From Bugulina stolonifera (taxonomy: Eukaryota > Bryozoa > Gymnolaemata > Cheilostomatida > Bugulidae): DNA of 64,000 bases. Both the position numbers and the translations under genes were made by a program. Shown here piece after piece: positions 1 to 11,496 of this stretch (positions are counted from its first letter, which is position 1; each line of letters opens with the position of its first letter). A model generated the notes under the pieces. It was not told where the DNA came from. It ran no database searches and saw nothing but the letters and a program-made list of their open reading frames with translations. The DNA lies in NCBI GenBank assembly GCA_935421135.1, contig OW285190.1:2232001-2296000 (forward strand). The letters run 5' to 3'.

Positions 1-337
1 GACTTAGTAGTGATTGAAAACTCTCTACCTTAACCTTTAAGACTATTTAATTTTAATTTAATGATCACATTCACATTGACATTATTATCTTATGATATCA
101 TTATGGTAACATGATTGGCATCCATCAAAACACATGGTTTTTATTCTACTGTGCCTGTTAGTTATTTATATTAAACTATTGTAATTGTGAGCTGTGACAA
201 TCGTGACCACTGATAGTGATTACTCGGTAGTCGTCCCTGATGATCTCAGATCTGGGATTGCCTTTGTGATCAGTATCAGTAGAGCAGTGTAAATCAAATC
301 TAAATCACTAAACCTTGGTGGGAGTGAAACATTTTAA

Positions 338-472
338 TTATATTTTTAGTCCTTCAAAGATTCCATAACACCCAGCAAAAATCCAGAACAACTGTAAATA
401 ACAGTCTATGAGCAAGTAGCTAGTAATTTACTAGAATTGCCTTACCTCGTAGAGCTGGTCGGAGCCCGCCAT
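338..472 (-). CDS. candidate 26-aa two-exon microprotein
   Basis: A short minus-strand gene model. Exon 1 (472..446) reads MAGSDQLYE from an ATG in a good start context and stops at a GTAAGG donor. A 54-nt intron ends in TTATTTACAG, and exon 2 (391..338) adds LFWIFAGCYGIFEGLKI before TAA. The product is 26 residues with one hydrophobic stretch, like a tiny single-pass membrane peptide. Not recognised. If the acceptor is not used, exon 1 is simply the first exon of a gene that runs off the left edge. The splice signals are good, but so short a frame carries little statistical weight. Confidence 0.33.
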
Positions 473-673
473 GACTTTCAAATTATGGGAATAAATACAG
501 GTAACTGTAATTATGCAGTCGCCAATTTCACGGATGCCACTTGGAATACGCAGTGTATTACCGACTATATCGAGGGCGCACACTAGACTTGTGTAAATCT
601 CTCTGCCCCAAATCAAAGTGGTACAACAACACTTCGCTCCAAATACAATATCATTCCTACAAACGAAATAATC

Positions 674-818
674 ATGCGTGATCTTGGACCCGAGGCTATA
701 GTTTCAAATTCACGGAAACGTGCTTTCACTTTCATCGAAAAGGCAAAGTGGTACAATAACCATTGCGAAAAGGCTCTGAAGAACGAATTCCTTGTGCAAG
801 ACCCGGTTGAATATAAAT
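674..818 (+). CDS. candidate first coding exon, unknown gene
   Basis: An ATG-initiated open stretch of 48 codons rich in charged residues (for example KAKWYNNHCEKAL), ending at a possible GTAAAT donor at 819. It lies head-to-head with the minus-strand candidate at 472, so the 200 bp between them could be a shared promoter. No later exon was recognised before SHMT, and the family is not recognised. Beyond the donor the same frame turns AT-rich and low-complexity, which fits an exon end. It may still be a chance frame. Confidence 0.28.
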
Positions 819-1210
819 GTAAATACCATATGATATTGTTGTTCGTTATTTTTTTAAGTAAAATGGACGAGAGATTGATCTACTTGTTTCAACCATGATT
901 GGTTATGTTTCTGGAACGCTGTATGAGTACACACAGCCATGAGCGAAGCAACGTTACCTTCACCTTGAAAGTGAAAGTCAATTTGAATTTCATTTGAATT
1001 TGGATTTCATTGGGATATAAATAATAATATAGATATACACATGTAAATATATATATGTAAATAATATTCAAATTCAAATTTACTTTAAATATTAATATGA
1101 TATTTATATTAATTATTAATAATTAATAATTATATTAATATAATATTATATTTAGTATTTCAACAACCATAAATCAATGAAAAAGAAATTGAAATCCAAT
1201 TTAAGAATTC

Positions 1211-1534
1211 TAAAGTACTACTGAAATCGTGCCTTTTTATGTAGCAGTTATCATTGTGATATATAGGTTATTATCTTCCCATATAATGATATATGCAACG
1301 AAAAATCATATAACATGATCAGTTTGTCTGTTGTCTGCAAATGGAAAACACTGCAATATCTCATTCTGCCATATTATATTTAAAGTACTACTGAAATCAT
1401 GCCTTTTTATGTAGCAATTATGTTATATAGGTTATTATTTTTCAATATATGCAACAAAAATTCATATAACATAATCAGTTTGTCTGTTTTCTGTAAATTT
1501 GGAAAACACTGCAAGCCCTCATTCTGCCATATTG
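1211..1534. repeat. direct repeat, two copies of about 160 bp
   Basis: Copy 1 (1211-1375) and copy 2 (1381-1534) both open with TAAAGTACTACTGAAATC and close with CATTCTGCCATATT. They share most of the sequence between, including GCCTTTTTATGTAGCA and a stretch ending AGTTTGTCTG. Small indels separate them. The pair looks like a tandem duplication of non-coding DNA, not a transposon. Confidence 0.85.
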
Positions 1535-2206
1535 AATTACGAAGGTTGTGAACTTTGTTTACTCTGTAACTGTGGAAACAAAATGAAAGTTGTTACATAA
1601 CAAAGCCTAGCCAATTAAATTAGTGTGGCTGAAACTCCAACATAGGTAGTGGGTGGTAATTAATGCCAGCAGTACCCAATATCCTCATCTAATCAGCTAT
1701 TCCAAGTCTAAGCTTCAAATAGAAATTTAGATCTAGTTAATCACTGTGTTTTAGGTGAAATTTTGCTTGTCACAACAAAATACCTCAGTTCTGCCACGTT
1801 TTCTTGTTTTATGTGAAGTTGTTTCTACAGCATCTGGCCCCAAATGATGTATGCCAAACTTACACAACTCTAAACTGGCTTGAATAACTGTCGCATTACT
1901 CCTATCCCTCCGATAAAATATTTATTTGTATTACAATGTAGTACATTTTAATGTAATACAATGCATGCATTTGTGATAGGCTACATACTGATACTCGATT
2001 AGACCATAACTCAGTATAATGTTATTATACATGTAGTTATACTATAGTACTGTACTGTACTGTAATATATTAGGCGTATTATAGTCTATCTAGTATCTAC
2101 TCTATATTTTCATGCAAGGACTACTGTATATCTGTACCTACATGTATTAATAAGTAACATGGATTTTTATGGTTGAACATATTTATCATCTCAAACAAGT
2201 CCTGAA

Positions 2207-2242
2207 TGTACATGTACATGTACATGTACATGTACATGTACA
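2207..2242. repeat. TGTACA microsatellite, six units
   Basis: Six perfect copies of the palindromic hexamer TGTACA. Shorter runs of the same word recur throughout the window (for example near 6370, 6488, 7267, 13858 and 62609). Confidence 0.95.
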
Positions 2243-4398
2243 GTAGGTTTATATAACAATTACTACACGTATTGCCACTTGTAATCTAAATATTAAAATC
2301 ATGTTGCATATATTACATGTAATATATAATAATAATAATATCTGCAGAAGTATTATATTACTATTACATAGTCATAGCCCTCAACTAGCTTTGGTCAGCA
2401 ACTACAGGGTTTTTTGTCTCAGTATCCTCACTCACAGCTTCCTTTGCTTGCTCTACGAGTCCGTGATTATACTGTATTATTCATTGGCTAGTCATATTAT
2501 TGAGAAAGCCATAGGATTACATAAGCCTAATAATTACAGAAAGCTCATAGCTGTGGGTTTTTAGTGTAAGTATGAGGCACCTGGTAACCCCTATGCAGGG
2601 CTATAATTGGAGAGCCAAGCTACGGGCCTTAACACGTCACACAAGATGTGGGCAACACCCCTGTAACTTGGGACTTCCTTTTGCAGAACCCACTTTTCAT
2701 GATAATTTTATATGCTTCCATATCCCAGCCTAATTTATTTTGCGAGTTTTAATAAAGTGAATATAGCACTCTTGGGGCTTAAAGTTTAAATACACCAAAC
2801 AATATATTATCATTTCTGTAGCACTTTAAATTTAATCGTTGCAATGAATAACCACAGAATGAAAAAGTAAGTAAAGTTATGCCTCAGACGTATGGGGCAG
2901 GAGAAGTGCATGGTTTGGTTTGGTCAGTATCCAATGGGTATGGACCAGGGGGCCATTACATATTCTGGCAATGCAGGTTGTCATGACCTGACATTTGTTG
3001 GGGAAATTAACTTTTAAGAATATTTTGTCATGTATCATAGCTGTACAATTTTTAAATCTCAGATAGTTTGAGGTAGAAAACTCTGGTGGTATAGGTTGCT
3101 GTTTGCTTTTAAGGTTCCCAGTTGAGCTGATGACTTCACTTCAGGTTTGAGACCTTGTGAAATATTAAAAGACACTATGACAAATTACACTGGATTTAGC
3201 AAATTGAGAATCTTTGAGGGTTCTACTATATATTTTCAGACACCTTATCAATATGGTAGGTTACTTGTAGCTTTAGGTACCTCATCAATATGGTAGGTTA
3301 CTTGTAGTCTTAAAACTATAACTAATGGCTCTACTAGGCTACTACCTACCTCACTTTTGCCTTATAGACTTCTAACAGTAGACTAATCTAAACCACTAAG
3401 CTGGACTGCAATAATGGTTTTTGAGCAGTTTGGACAATTTGATGGAGAAGAAATATTATATCTTGAAATAAAGTTTGCAGTCACTTTTAGAATAGGGGCC
3501 TACCTAGGTGTAGATGCGCTACAAAGATAAACCTAGTCTGCATTAATTCATAAAGCATTTAGAGTAAAAGGAGTATTATTAGTGAGTGAGAAAACTGAAT
3601 GGTACTGGATGAGCTGCGGGTATAAACTTCCAGAAGAATATCGACATCATCAAACTGATATGCAATAGCTGCTACAGCAATTGGTCTTTAGATCTACAAA
3701 CAAAATTAAGAAGGTATTTTGGTTGTTGCAGTCAAATAAACATTTGCTCAATAATATGCACCTCCATCTTCTATGCCTTCTTCCCCCGTTGTGTGAATAA
3801 ACAGGTTCAGATCTGTCAGCCATTTCCGCTATTTGTAACTGTCAGCATAATTTTATTCATCGTTTACCAAGAGAGCTGGGGACAGACTCGTCTGACTGAA
3901 TTATAGGTAATTGTATGAATGGTTGCTCTTTACTTCTCCTATCAAAAAGTTTACCTTTAATCCAGCTCAGGTGACCGAGAGTGAGCGCAAATGTAGATTA
4001 GAGTGGACATGGTCAATCTACCCATACTGCATCGCTGTTCACTGTGGTACCAGCCAGTGAGCCTAACCATTCGGTTTATTAACGCTATCGTGATATTATG
4101 GCGCGGTTGTTTCGCGACTGCAGCAGTGATGCAAGTGTATTGAGTAGGCCTATAGTCTTGTCAGCAAGAGGTTAAACTCTTTATGTTCCAGAACTGCTCG
4201 TGGGAATAATGGAGTGGGTTTTGGGAACACTCTACATAACTTCTATTTCACCTATAGATGTTGGCTTACACATTGTGTGTTATCGACAGTTTGTTTCTGC
4301 CAACTGCATGGTGTTTTCTAAAGATTAGACGGTTAATTATTAATGGTCCCTGATGTACACACTCTTTATGCTCTGTAACTGATGCTTACTGTTGGCAG

Positions 4399-7300
4399 AT
4401 GGATGGATGTGATCTGAAAGGTAGCGTACAGGAAGTCGACCCTGAAGTTGCCGAACTCATTAGATTAGAAAAGACGAGACAAGTGAGAGGCTTAGAGTTG
4501 ATTGCCTCTGAGAACTTTACTAGCCAAGCTGTTCTAGATTGTCTGGGTTCTTGCTTTACCAACCGATATAGTGAGGGCTACCCTGGCCGAAGGTTTGGGA
4601 ATATGATTCTATTGTACTATCAAACTGTGAATCTGTGTTGGAAAATTATCTTTGTATTTATACTTAGCATTTTTGCCATTAACGTCTTTGGCTTGTATTA
4701 GTTTAACTACACTAATCTCATTATACATATGCATAATATTACAAATATGTGTACACTATGAATGGTATACGTACATATCATGTATGTATAGCCTATGCCT
4801 ATTCACTGATCGCAGGTACTATGGCGGACAAATATATGTGGACAAACTGGAACTGTTGTGTCAGCAAAGAGCTCTAGACGCCTTTAATTTAGACTCTAGT
4901 AAGTGGGGTGTCAATGTACAACCCTACTCTGGATCTCCCGCTAACTTTGCAGTCTACACTGCCGTTGTGGAGCCACACGGTGAGTGCTGTATATAATTAC
5001 ATGTATGTCAATATATTGTATTTACTATGCTGTGTCTACAGTGTTGTATTTACAGTGGTGTATTTCATCCTTATTCTGAATTAAGTCAGTAGCCTAAATT
5101 TTTGGCAAACCACCAGACTGATATTCATCCTATTTACAAAGCTAAATAGTTGCCCATCATTTTGATGCATATCAAGAATTTATTTGATTTAATTGTCAGA
5201 TTTCAATGGCATTGTGGGTGAACTAGAATTGACGTCTGCAAGGTGTATCATGGGGTTAGATAATACTGTTATATAATGAGTGTTATACCTGCAGGGCGTA
5301 TCATGGGGCTAGATAATACTGTTATATAATGAGTGTTATACCTGCAGGGCGTATCATGGGGCTAGACCTTCCAGACGGAGGTCACTTAACTCACGGCTTC
5401 ATGACAGCCAATAAGAAGATATCTGCCACATCCGTCTTCTTTGAGTCGTTCCCCTACAAGGTGAATGCAGAGACTGGACTTATAGACTATGACCAGCTTC
5501 TCTATACAGCAAAGCTCTTCAAACCTAAGATGATCATTGCAGGTAAGACATTGTGTGTCTAACTGGAGTGTGCTATTAGACTAGACTAAGAATACTCCCT
5601 TACCAGTGGTGTAGTGAGTGGTACTGGGTTAATTATTGACAATTGCTGATTGTGTTAGCTACAACTGCTCGTTGTTGTAGGTATGTCGTGCTATCCTCGT
5701 AACTTGGACTATGCAAGGTTCAGGGCTATAGCCGATGAGGTCGGAGCTCTCCTATTGGCTGATATGGCTCACGTCAGCGGACTGGTAGCTGCTAACATTG
5801 TAAACAATCCATTTGAATATTGTGACATCGTAACCACGACAACGCACAAGTCTTTGAGGGGACCTCGATCAGGCATGATCTTCTTCAGACGAGGTAATTC
5901 GTATCACAGTATCATAGACGTAATATCGTAGTACACATATTGTATCGTAGTACGAATATCATACAATGTAGACATATGCACGTATATCAAAGACAGACAA
6001 ATCTACCATGGACATACACACATATCATAGACATACATGTACATACACATGTATATCAAAGTGTACTTGTGGCGTTTATCTGTATTAGGAATGTCTTGTG
6101 CTCATTATATACTAAATAGTGGGTTATTACCTACTGTCACCTGTTTAGAACTAGTCTAGTATTGGTATAATTATGTGTATACTCTGATATTACATGTCAT
6201 GTGCTACATGTATGTATTGGTTATTTATACAAGAGCAGCAATGTAATTATGTATTTATCTTATCTCATCCTTTAGGCTGCTACTTATCAACTAGCCATGC
6301 AGCTCACAACTGCTAACAGAGACTAAAGGTTAAGGGAATGTTCCCATCCAGCTACCATTAATAGTGTGACCTACATGTACATGTATAGGCCATCTTCTAC
6401 ATTGTACTGCCTTAGTATGGCTAGCAAGGGTTGAGATTGCTATACATGTAGAACAGTATTATGTGATATAACAGCTTACATACATACATGTACATGTAGA
6501 CTTTGCGCCATTTACTGTGTTGTACTATAAGATACATGTACTAGGTCTAATTTTCATCTCTCTCTACTCTGTCTACCTGCAGGTGTGCGCTCTGTAGACA
6601 AGAACGGTAAAGACGTCATGTACAACCTGGAAACTCCCATCAATGAGGCAGTGTTCCCTGGTCTCCAAGGTGGACCACATGTCCACCAGATTGCAGGTCA
6701 GTTGGTTGGCCAGCACAATATAAGTGAAATCATCCAACTTTAGTTCATGGAATTACAGAATTGCAAAAACTTGGAACCGGAATTTTTCCCAGAATGATGC
6801 CATATGCAAGAAGATATGCAGAATAATTTTAGAGGAATCGCTGTTTTCTCACAAAAACATTTAAAAGTAATCGTTTAGGGTTGTGCTCAGCCATGGCCTG
6901 GCTCTGGAATTCCACAGCTGGAGTCCCAGGTTCAGTTCCCTGAACAAAGGTCATTGGTGGTGTTAGGAAGAGCATCCAACCTTATAATGCTCCTGTACTA
7001 CTTCAGTGACTTGCTATTGGTGAACTGCCTTCCCCACCCTAGACTAGAAAAAATGCAGATCTCTTTAGATCAGGGCCGGCCAAAGTTTTTTTAAAGTGAG
7101 CCACATTATAAAATTCTCATACTTGAGGTAGGCCACTTTATACTTTATAGTTGAACATAAAATTAAGTGGTTGACAAAAGGAGCCAACTTAACCTGCCAG
7201 TATTGAAAAATTGTGATAGACAAAACCTCCATCTAATTACACAGCTATTTAAAAAGTAGTTTTAAGTACATGTACATGTATATGCATGCTCTGAGAAGTG

Positions 7301-10300
7301 TATGTGTATGATTGTTTAGGCGTAGGTGTACATGTACCTGTACGTGAAGGTGTAGGTGTAGCTGTAGGTGTACATGTACATTGGCTGTAGTTATATGTGA
7401 CAGATGAGATTCTGATTTACTAGTCATTATGGCCTCATAGCTAGACTGTAAGTGTGTAGGCCTACATTACATCCTAAGGAGCTTATGCAAGTGCTGTGGA
7501 TTGAGACTTGATCTGAATTTACTCTTTATAAAGTTTTGGTTTGAGAAAGCAGATTTGCAATGATAGTTTACTGCAAACACCGTGAGTAGATATCTTTCCC
7601 CACTACTTGTCAACTGAGGGCACTCTTCTGCAGTAACACCCTTTGTCCAAAACTCTTAGATGTTGACTATCTCATATTCTGTTGCTTTGAGATTACTTGC
7701 ATTGCAGACACTGAAATTTCGTTGCACACATTTTCAACTTGAATGAACCTTTCCACTCTTTAAATGGTGCAGCCAGCATTGGACACCTAATCGCACAATT
7801 AGCTTAGCTCACGTAAATTACTGAACTGGCCAAAGCTCATTTCAAATTCTTTTTGCACATTATCAATTTCTATTTACATGGTATGTTGCATGGTGCAGAG
7901 TTCTATGATGCTTGAGACACAATTAATGGGTTTCTGTTGTAAATTTATCTTGTTTGCTGCACCAAATAAAAATACTAAAAATGCCAATTTTTACACAAAG
8001 CTCATGTGGGCCACAAAAATGAGCAAGTGGGCCACAGTTTGGCCAGCCCTGCTTTAGATCATTGCTTCCTTACCTGGGGTTAATAGTGGGAAGTAAAGCC
8101 GGTAAATTTAGAGTAGTGCTTCCTTACTGCAATCCTTTGACAATATGCCATCAAACAAGTTCTGAAAGCTAGTGGAAAGGAAAATCTGACAACCTGTCTC
8201 AAATCCATCCCATATGAAGTTGTCCTCTCATCCATTGTGAGGTTTCACTGAAATCAACCAATCACAACCATCAGTTAGTTACTACTTGATACCTACTTAG
8301 TTACTAGTTACTTATAGGTATAGCAGTAACTGAATCACTTACAGGTATAGCAGTAACTGTATTACTTACAGGTATAGCAGTAACTGTATTACTTACAGGT
8401 ATAGCAGTAACTGTATTACTTACAGGTATAGCAGTAACTGTATTACTTACAGGTATAACAGTAACTGTATTACTTACAGGTGTAGTAGTAATCGTATTAC
8501 CTACAGGTATAGCTGTAACCGTATTATTTCCAGGTATAGCAGTAACTGTATTACTTACAAGTATAGCTGTAACTGTATTACTTACAGGTATAGCAGCAAC
8601 TGTATTACTTACAGGTATAGCTGTAACCGTATTACTTACAGGTATAGCTGTAACCGTATTACTTACAGGTATAGCTGTAACTGTATTACTTACAGGTATA
8701 GCAGTAACCGTATTACTTACAGGTATAGCAGTAACCGTATTACTTACAGGTATAGCAGTAACCGTATTACCTACAGGTATAGCTGTAACCGTATTACTTA
8801 CAGGTATAACAGTAACTGTATTACTTACAGGTATAGCTGTAACCGTATTACTTACAGGTATAGCTGTAACTGTATTACTTACAGGTATAGCTGTAACTGT
8901 ATTACTTACAGGTATAGCTGTAACTGTATTACTTACAGGTATAGCTGTAACTGTATTACTTACAGGTATAGCTGTCGCACTGAAGCAGGCCCAGTCAGAG
9001 GCTTTCAAGTCTTATGCTAAGACTGTGATAGAGAATGCAAAGGAGTTTGGGGTGGCTCTGCAGAACTTAGGCTACACTTTAGTCACAGGTCAGTAGGCTA
9101 TGCTATATCTACATGTAAGATATGTTGATTCGTTGTAGCCACACTGTAGTTACTCCCTGTCACTCACCATAACTGTACTACTCTATATACATTGTATTGT
9201 GGTTATAGTACAATTCTGTCATCAGCTGTAAGCAACAATGTAGACATTACATTGGAGTTGTCTTTTCTTTCCCCTAAAAATCTCTAGAATATGTTGGAAA
9301 GACAACTCCAAACAATATTGCAATAGCCTGTTGTTACAATACAGTACTGGCCTACTGGTCATTCTGTTGACAACGTAAGTGGTTTAGTGCGAGCATATGA
9401 TACTGAATGACCTTTTGATAATACAACTCATCTTCTAGTGTAACTTTGTTACTGATTGTCAGGTTTGAGCCCAATTCTCTCCAATACCAATAGCATTTGA
9501 CCTTTAACTTGTTAAATCATTGGCTTGTGAGTGTTGTTCTATTGTGCATATTATATATACATAACATATTTCTCTCTTGTGCTCTCTTGTGCAGGAGGTA
9601 CAGACACACATCTTCTGCTGGTTAACTTCAAGCCACTGAAACTTACTGGTTCCAAAGTCGAGTATGTATTGGAACAGATATCCATAACTGCTAACAAGAA
9701 CACTTGTCCAGGAGACAAGTCGGCCCTCAGTCCATCTGGTCTCAGGCTCGGTACACCTGCACTCACCTCCAGGGGATTTACTGGCAAAGACTTCCATAAA
9801 GTAGCTGACTTTATACATAAAGGTATGACATAATATGGAGATGACGTTAACAACAAAATCGGATTGCGTAGTTGGGAAAGAATTACACGTAAATTCAATG
9901 CTTATGTATTATAATATCAAGCTAAGGTTGATGACTTGGTCTACCTAAGGCCTGAACTAGAGGGGTAGACGTCTATGTGTTGTTACTCAGCTTCCCTACC
10001 CACAGTTCAATAGAGTGCTATATGAACCAATAGGAACTCAACGAAGTGCATCTGCTCTTTGGTTGGATGCTTCTCATATTGCTGTACTCATTGCGATATT
10101 ATTGTTGGGACCATAACTGTGTTCCTGCCTAGAGTACCAGCAGTTCGATATTCATACTAAGTAGATGTACCTGTTGAGGTGGACTTAAACTGGTTCATTG
10201 ATCTTAGCACCGTGTTTCTGTTCAACCCAACAGCTTAGAATATTTGGTCTCATAAGTATATATACTGCAGGTATCACTCTGGCCCAGGAGATACAGGCTA

Positions 10301-10428
10301 AGAGTCCATCTACTTCACTCAAGGATTTCAAGGCCACTTTACACAATGATATCTTCCAGCCTAAGATTAATGTACTGATGGAACAGGTAGAAGAGTTTGC
10401 TGCTACCTTCCCTATGCCAGGCAAATAG
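4399..10428 (+). CDS. SHMT1: serine hydroxymethyltransferase, cytosolic type, 8 coding exons
   Basis: PLP enzyme that interconverts serine plus tetrahydrofolate with glycine plus 5,10-methylene-tetrahydrofolate in one-carbon metabolism. Exons: 4399-4592, 4816-4979, 5348-5542, 5681-5893, 6583-6696, 8966-9088, 9595-9822, 10271-10428. Together they give 1389 nt, 462 aa, every junction in frame, and all introns after the first in phase 1. Visible family signatures are LELIASENF near the N terminus, [21 protein letters not shown] residues in exon 2, DMAH (D212, H215), TTTTHK with the PLP lysine at K241, and NKNTCPGD plus [14 protein letters not shown] in exon 7. The N terminus is short, with no clear mitochondrial presequence, so the cytosolic form is inferred. 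The ATG directly follows TGTTGGCAG, an apparent acceptor, so a 5' UTR exon probably lies upstream. It converges with UBE2D. Introns 2 and 5 carry duplicated acceptors. The symbol is assigned by similarity; the mitochondrial paralogue SHMT2 is a less likely name. Confidence 0.96.
5242..5347 (+). repeat. 53-bp tandem duplication of the SHMT exon 3 splice acceptor
   Basis: Two 53-bp units (5242-5294, 5295-5347) directly abut exon 3. Each unit starts with a copy of the first 19 bases of exon 3 (GGCGTATCATGGGGCTAGA; the upstream unit has two changes) and ends with TGTTATACCTGCAG. This creates a decoy acceptor at 5294 identical to the real one at 5347. Using the decoy would shift frame and soon meet TAA, so only the downstream site makes SHMT. 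Confidence 0.92.
6872..7062 (+). mobile_element. tRNA-derived SINE-like element in SHMT intron 5
   Basis: A possible box A lies near 6881-6900. A good box B (GGTTCAGTTCC, about 6929-6939) is followed by a TTAGGAAGAGCATCCAACC body motif typical of animal tRNA-derived SINEs. It runs up to the hAT element that begins at 7071. Ends and target duplications were not resolved. Confidence 0.48.
7071..8051. mobile_element. hAT-type DNA transposon, non-autonomous or decayed, 981 bp
   Basis: Inverted ends CAGGGCCGGCCAAAGT and (reverse complement of the right end) CAGGGCTGGCCAAACT, flanked by perfect 8-bp target duplications CTTTAGAT at 7063-7070 and 8052-8059. Eight-bp TSDs and CAGGG ends are diagnostic of hAT. 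No transposase frame survives. The interior includes a small GTAGGTGTACATG-rich tract (about 7310-7380). It sits in SHMT intron 5 between a SINE and the acceptor array. Confidence 0.88.
8318..8965 (+). repeat. 24-copy 27-bp minisatellite made of SHMT exon 6 splice acceptors
   Basis: Exactly 648 bp, 24 x 27, with no indels, ending at the exon 6 start (8966). Each unit begins with the first bases of exon 6 (GTATAGC) and ends with ATTACTTACAG, so every boundary is an AG acceptor followed by exon-like sequence. One boundary is spoilt by an AAG variant near 8571, and one reads TTTCCAG near 8533. Units differ by GCA/GCT and ACT/ACC. The exon-proximal units are the most uniform. In the SHMT frame the array has no stop and would read a nonapeptide of the form GIAVTVLLT. 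The long minus-strand frame across it is a shadow. Confidence 0.97.
9254..9311. repeat. short hairpin repeat in SHMT intron 6
   Basis: GGAGTTGTCTTTTC and GGAAAGACAACTCC form inverted arms around about 30 bases. It belongs to a loose set of AGTTGTC/GACAACT hairpins in the window (also 10676-10710, 20793-20885 and about 61708-61741), possibly tiny MITEs. Confidence 0.55.
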
Positions 10429-10765
10429 ATAATATTATAAGAAAATACAGTTGACCAAAGACTGACTTGGAATTTATTCGATTTAAGATTTAATAGTACA
10501 ACAACGAGTACAGCGAAATAGAAATCAAAAGACCTTTAATACATATTATTTTTACTATACAATCCGTAGGGTTTTTTACTATTCTATGTTATTTTGTGCC
10601 AATTTGTTACCTTATACCTAATCTATTATGTACCAGGGTGGCTGTATAGTAATTATTGTTACGGTGGTGATATATGAGTTGTCAGCTCTTCATAGCTGGG
10701 TGGACAACTCCCAAACCATGTGCTTTACACCTCCAGTCTTGTTACTGTTACTAATTTTCATAATC

Positions 10766-10771
10766 AATAAA
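10766..10771 (+). terminator. SHMT polyadenylation signal
   Basis: AATAAA 338 bases after the SHMT stop codon, in AT-rich sequence. It is the best-placed canonical hexamer in the presumed 3' UTR. Confidence 0.5.
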
Positions 10772-10990
10772 TTGAAAACATTCCCATGAACAAAAACCTC
10801 CTCCATATCTTATCTACTACCAATATAATCTACTAGTAATTAAAACCACTAAAGTTATCAGATGTTGTGTGAATTTCCAATCTGTCCTGTAACTAACAGT
10901 GAGTGACCTCGGTAGAGTAGTTCAGAGCCATTGAGTAGTCTTTAGTTATAAATTTCATTGATAGGACAAACCATCACTACTAGAATATTG

Positions 10991-11496
10991 CCACAAATGA
11001 AGGTAAATACAATTTACAAGGTACAATTTAATATGAACTTTTCAAATTTGTTACTGAAAATAAAAAATACAACCTGTCAACACGTTTTTGGAGCAGTTGT
11101 TTTTTCGAAAATATGCACTGTGACATCACAGTGAGTGTGACTCCTGCAAGAGATGGCAATTAGAAACCTCCTTTCACATGTCCAATAACAGAGTTATGGA
11201 CAAATGCAAAATGGTGCGCAGTGATCGGATAATAAAACCTATCGTTTATCTTATTGTAAAACAGCAATATTATCGATTTCTATGTTCTATTTTTTGCACA
11301 GGCTTACACTAATTATTGGACATATGAAAGGTTTCTAATTGCCATCTCCTGCAGAACAATCCACTTCTGATTGGACAGTGGATATTTTTAAAAACTGCTC
11401 ACAAAGGGTTTGCAGGTTGTATTTGTTATTTTTAGTGACAAATTTGAAAAGTTCATATCAAATTACCTTATAAATTGTATTTAGCCCTATTTGTGG
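10991..11496. mobile_element. foldback element with about 180-nt inverted arms
   Basis: The left arm (10991 to about 11180) and right arm (about 11315-11496) are imperfect inverted copies. Both carry CCACAAAT at the tip, TATGAACTTTTCAAATTTGT, AATACAACCTG and GAGATGGCAATTAGAAACCT. The terminal word is CCACAAAT. No clear target duplication, so the superfamily is unassigned. It lies in the convergent 3' region between SHMT and UBE2D, which otherwise (10429-12104) shows only presumed 3' UTRs. Confidence 0.82.

Larger units (their letters stand above)
900..4398. other. intergenic stretch without a recognised gene
   Basis: Contains an AT-rich block at about 1070-1160, a two-copy direct repeat (1211-1534), a TGTACA microsatellite (2207-2242) and a short duplication whose copies share TCAATATGGTAGGTTACTTG near 3247 and 3284. 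No frame resembles a known protein. The last few hundred bases probably hold the SHMT promoter and a 5' UTR exon. Confidence 0.55.

Noticed and set aside
8304..9008. 234-codon minus-strand frame of PVSNTVTAI repeats
   Set aside because: It is the antisense of the 27-bp acceptor array and runs into SHMT exon 6; an open frame is expected from a 27-bp period.
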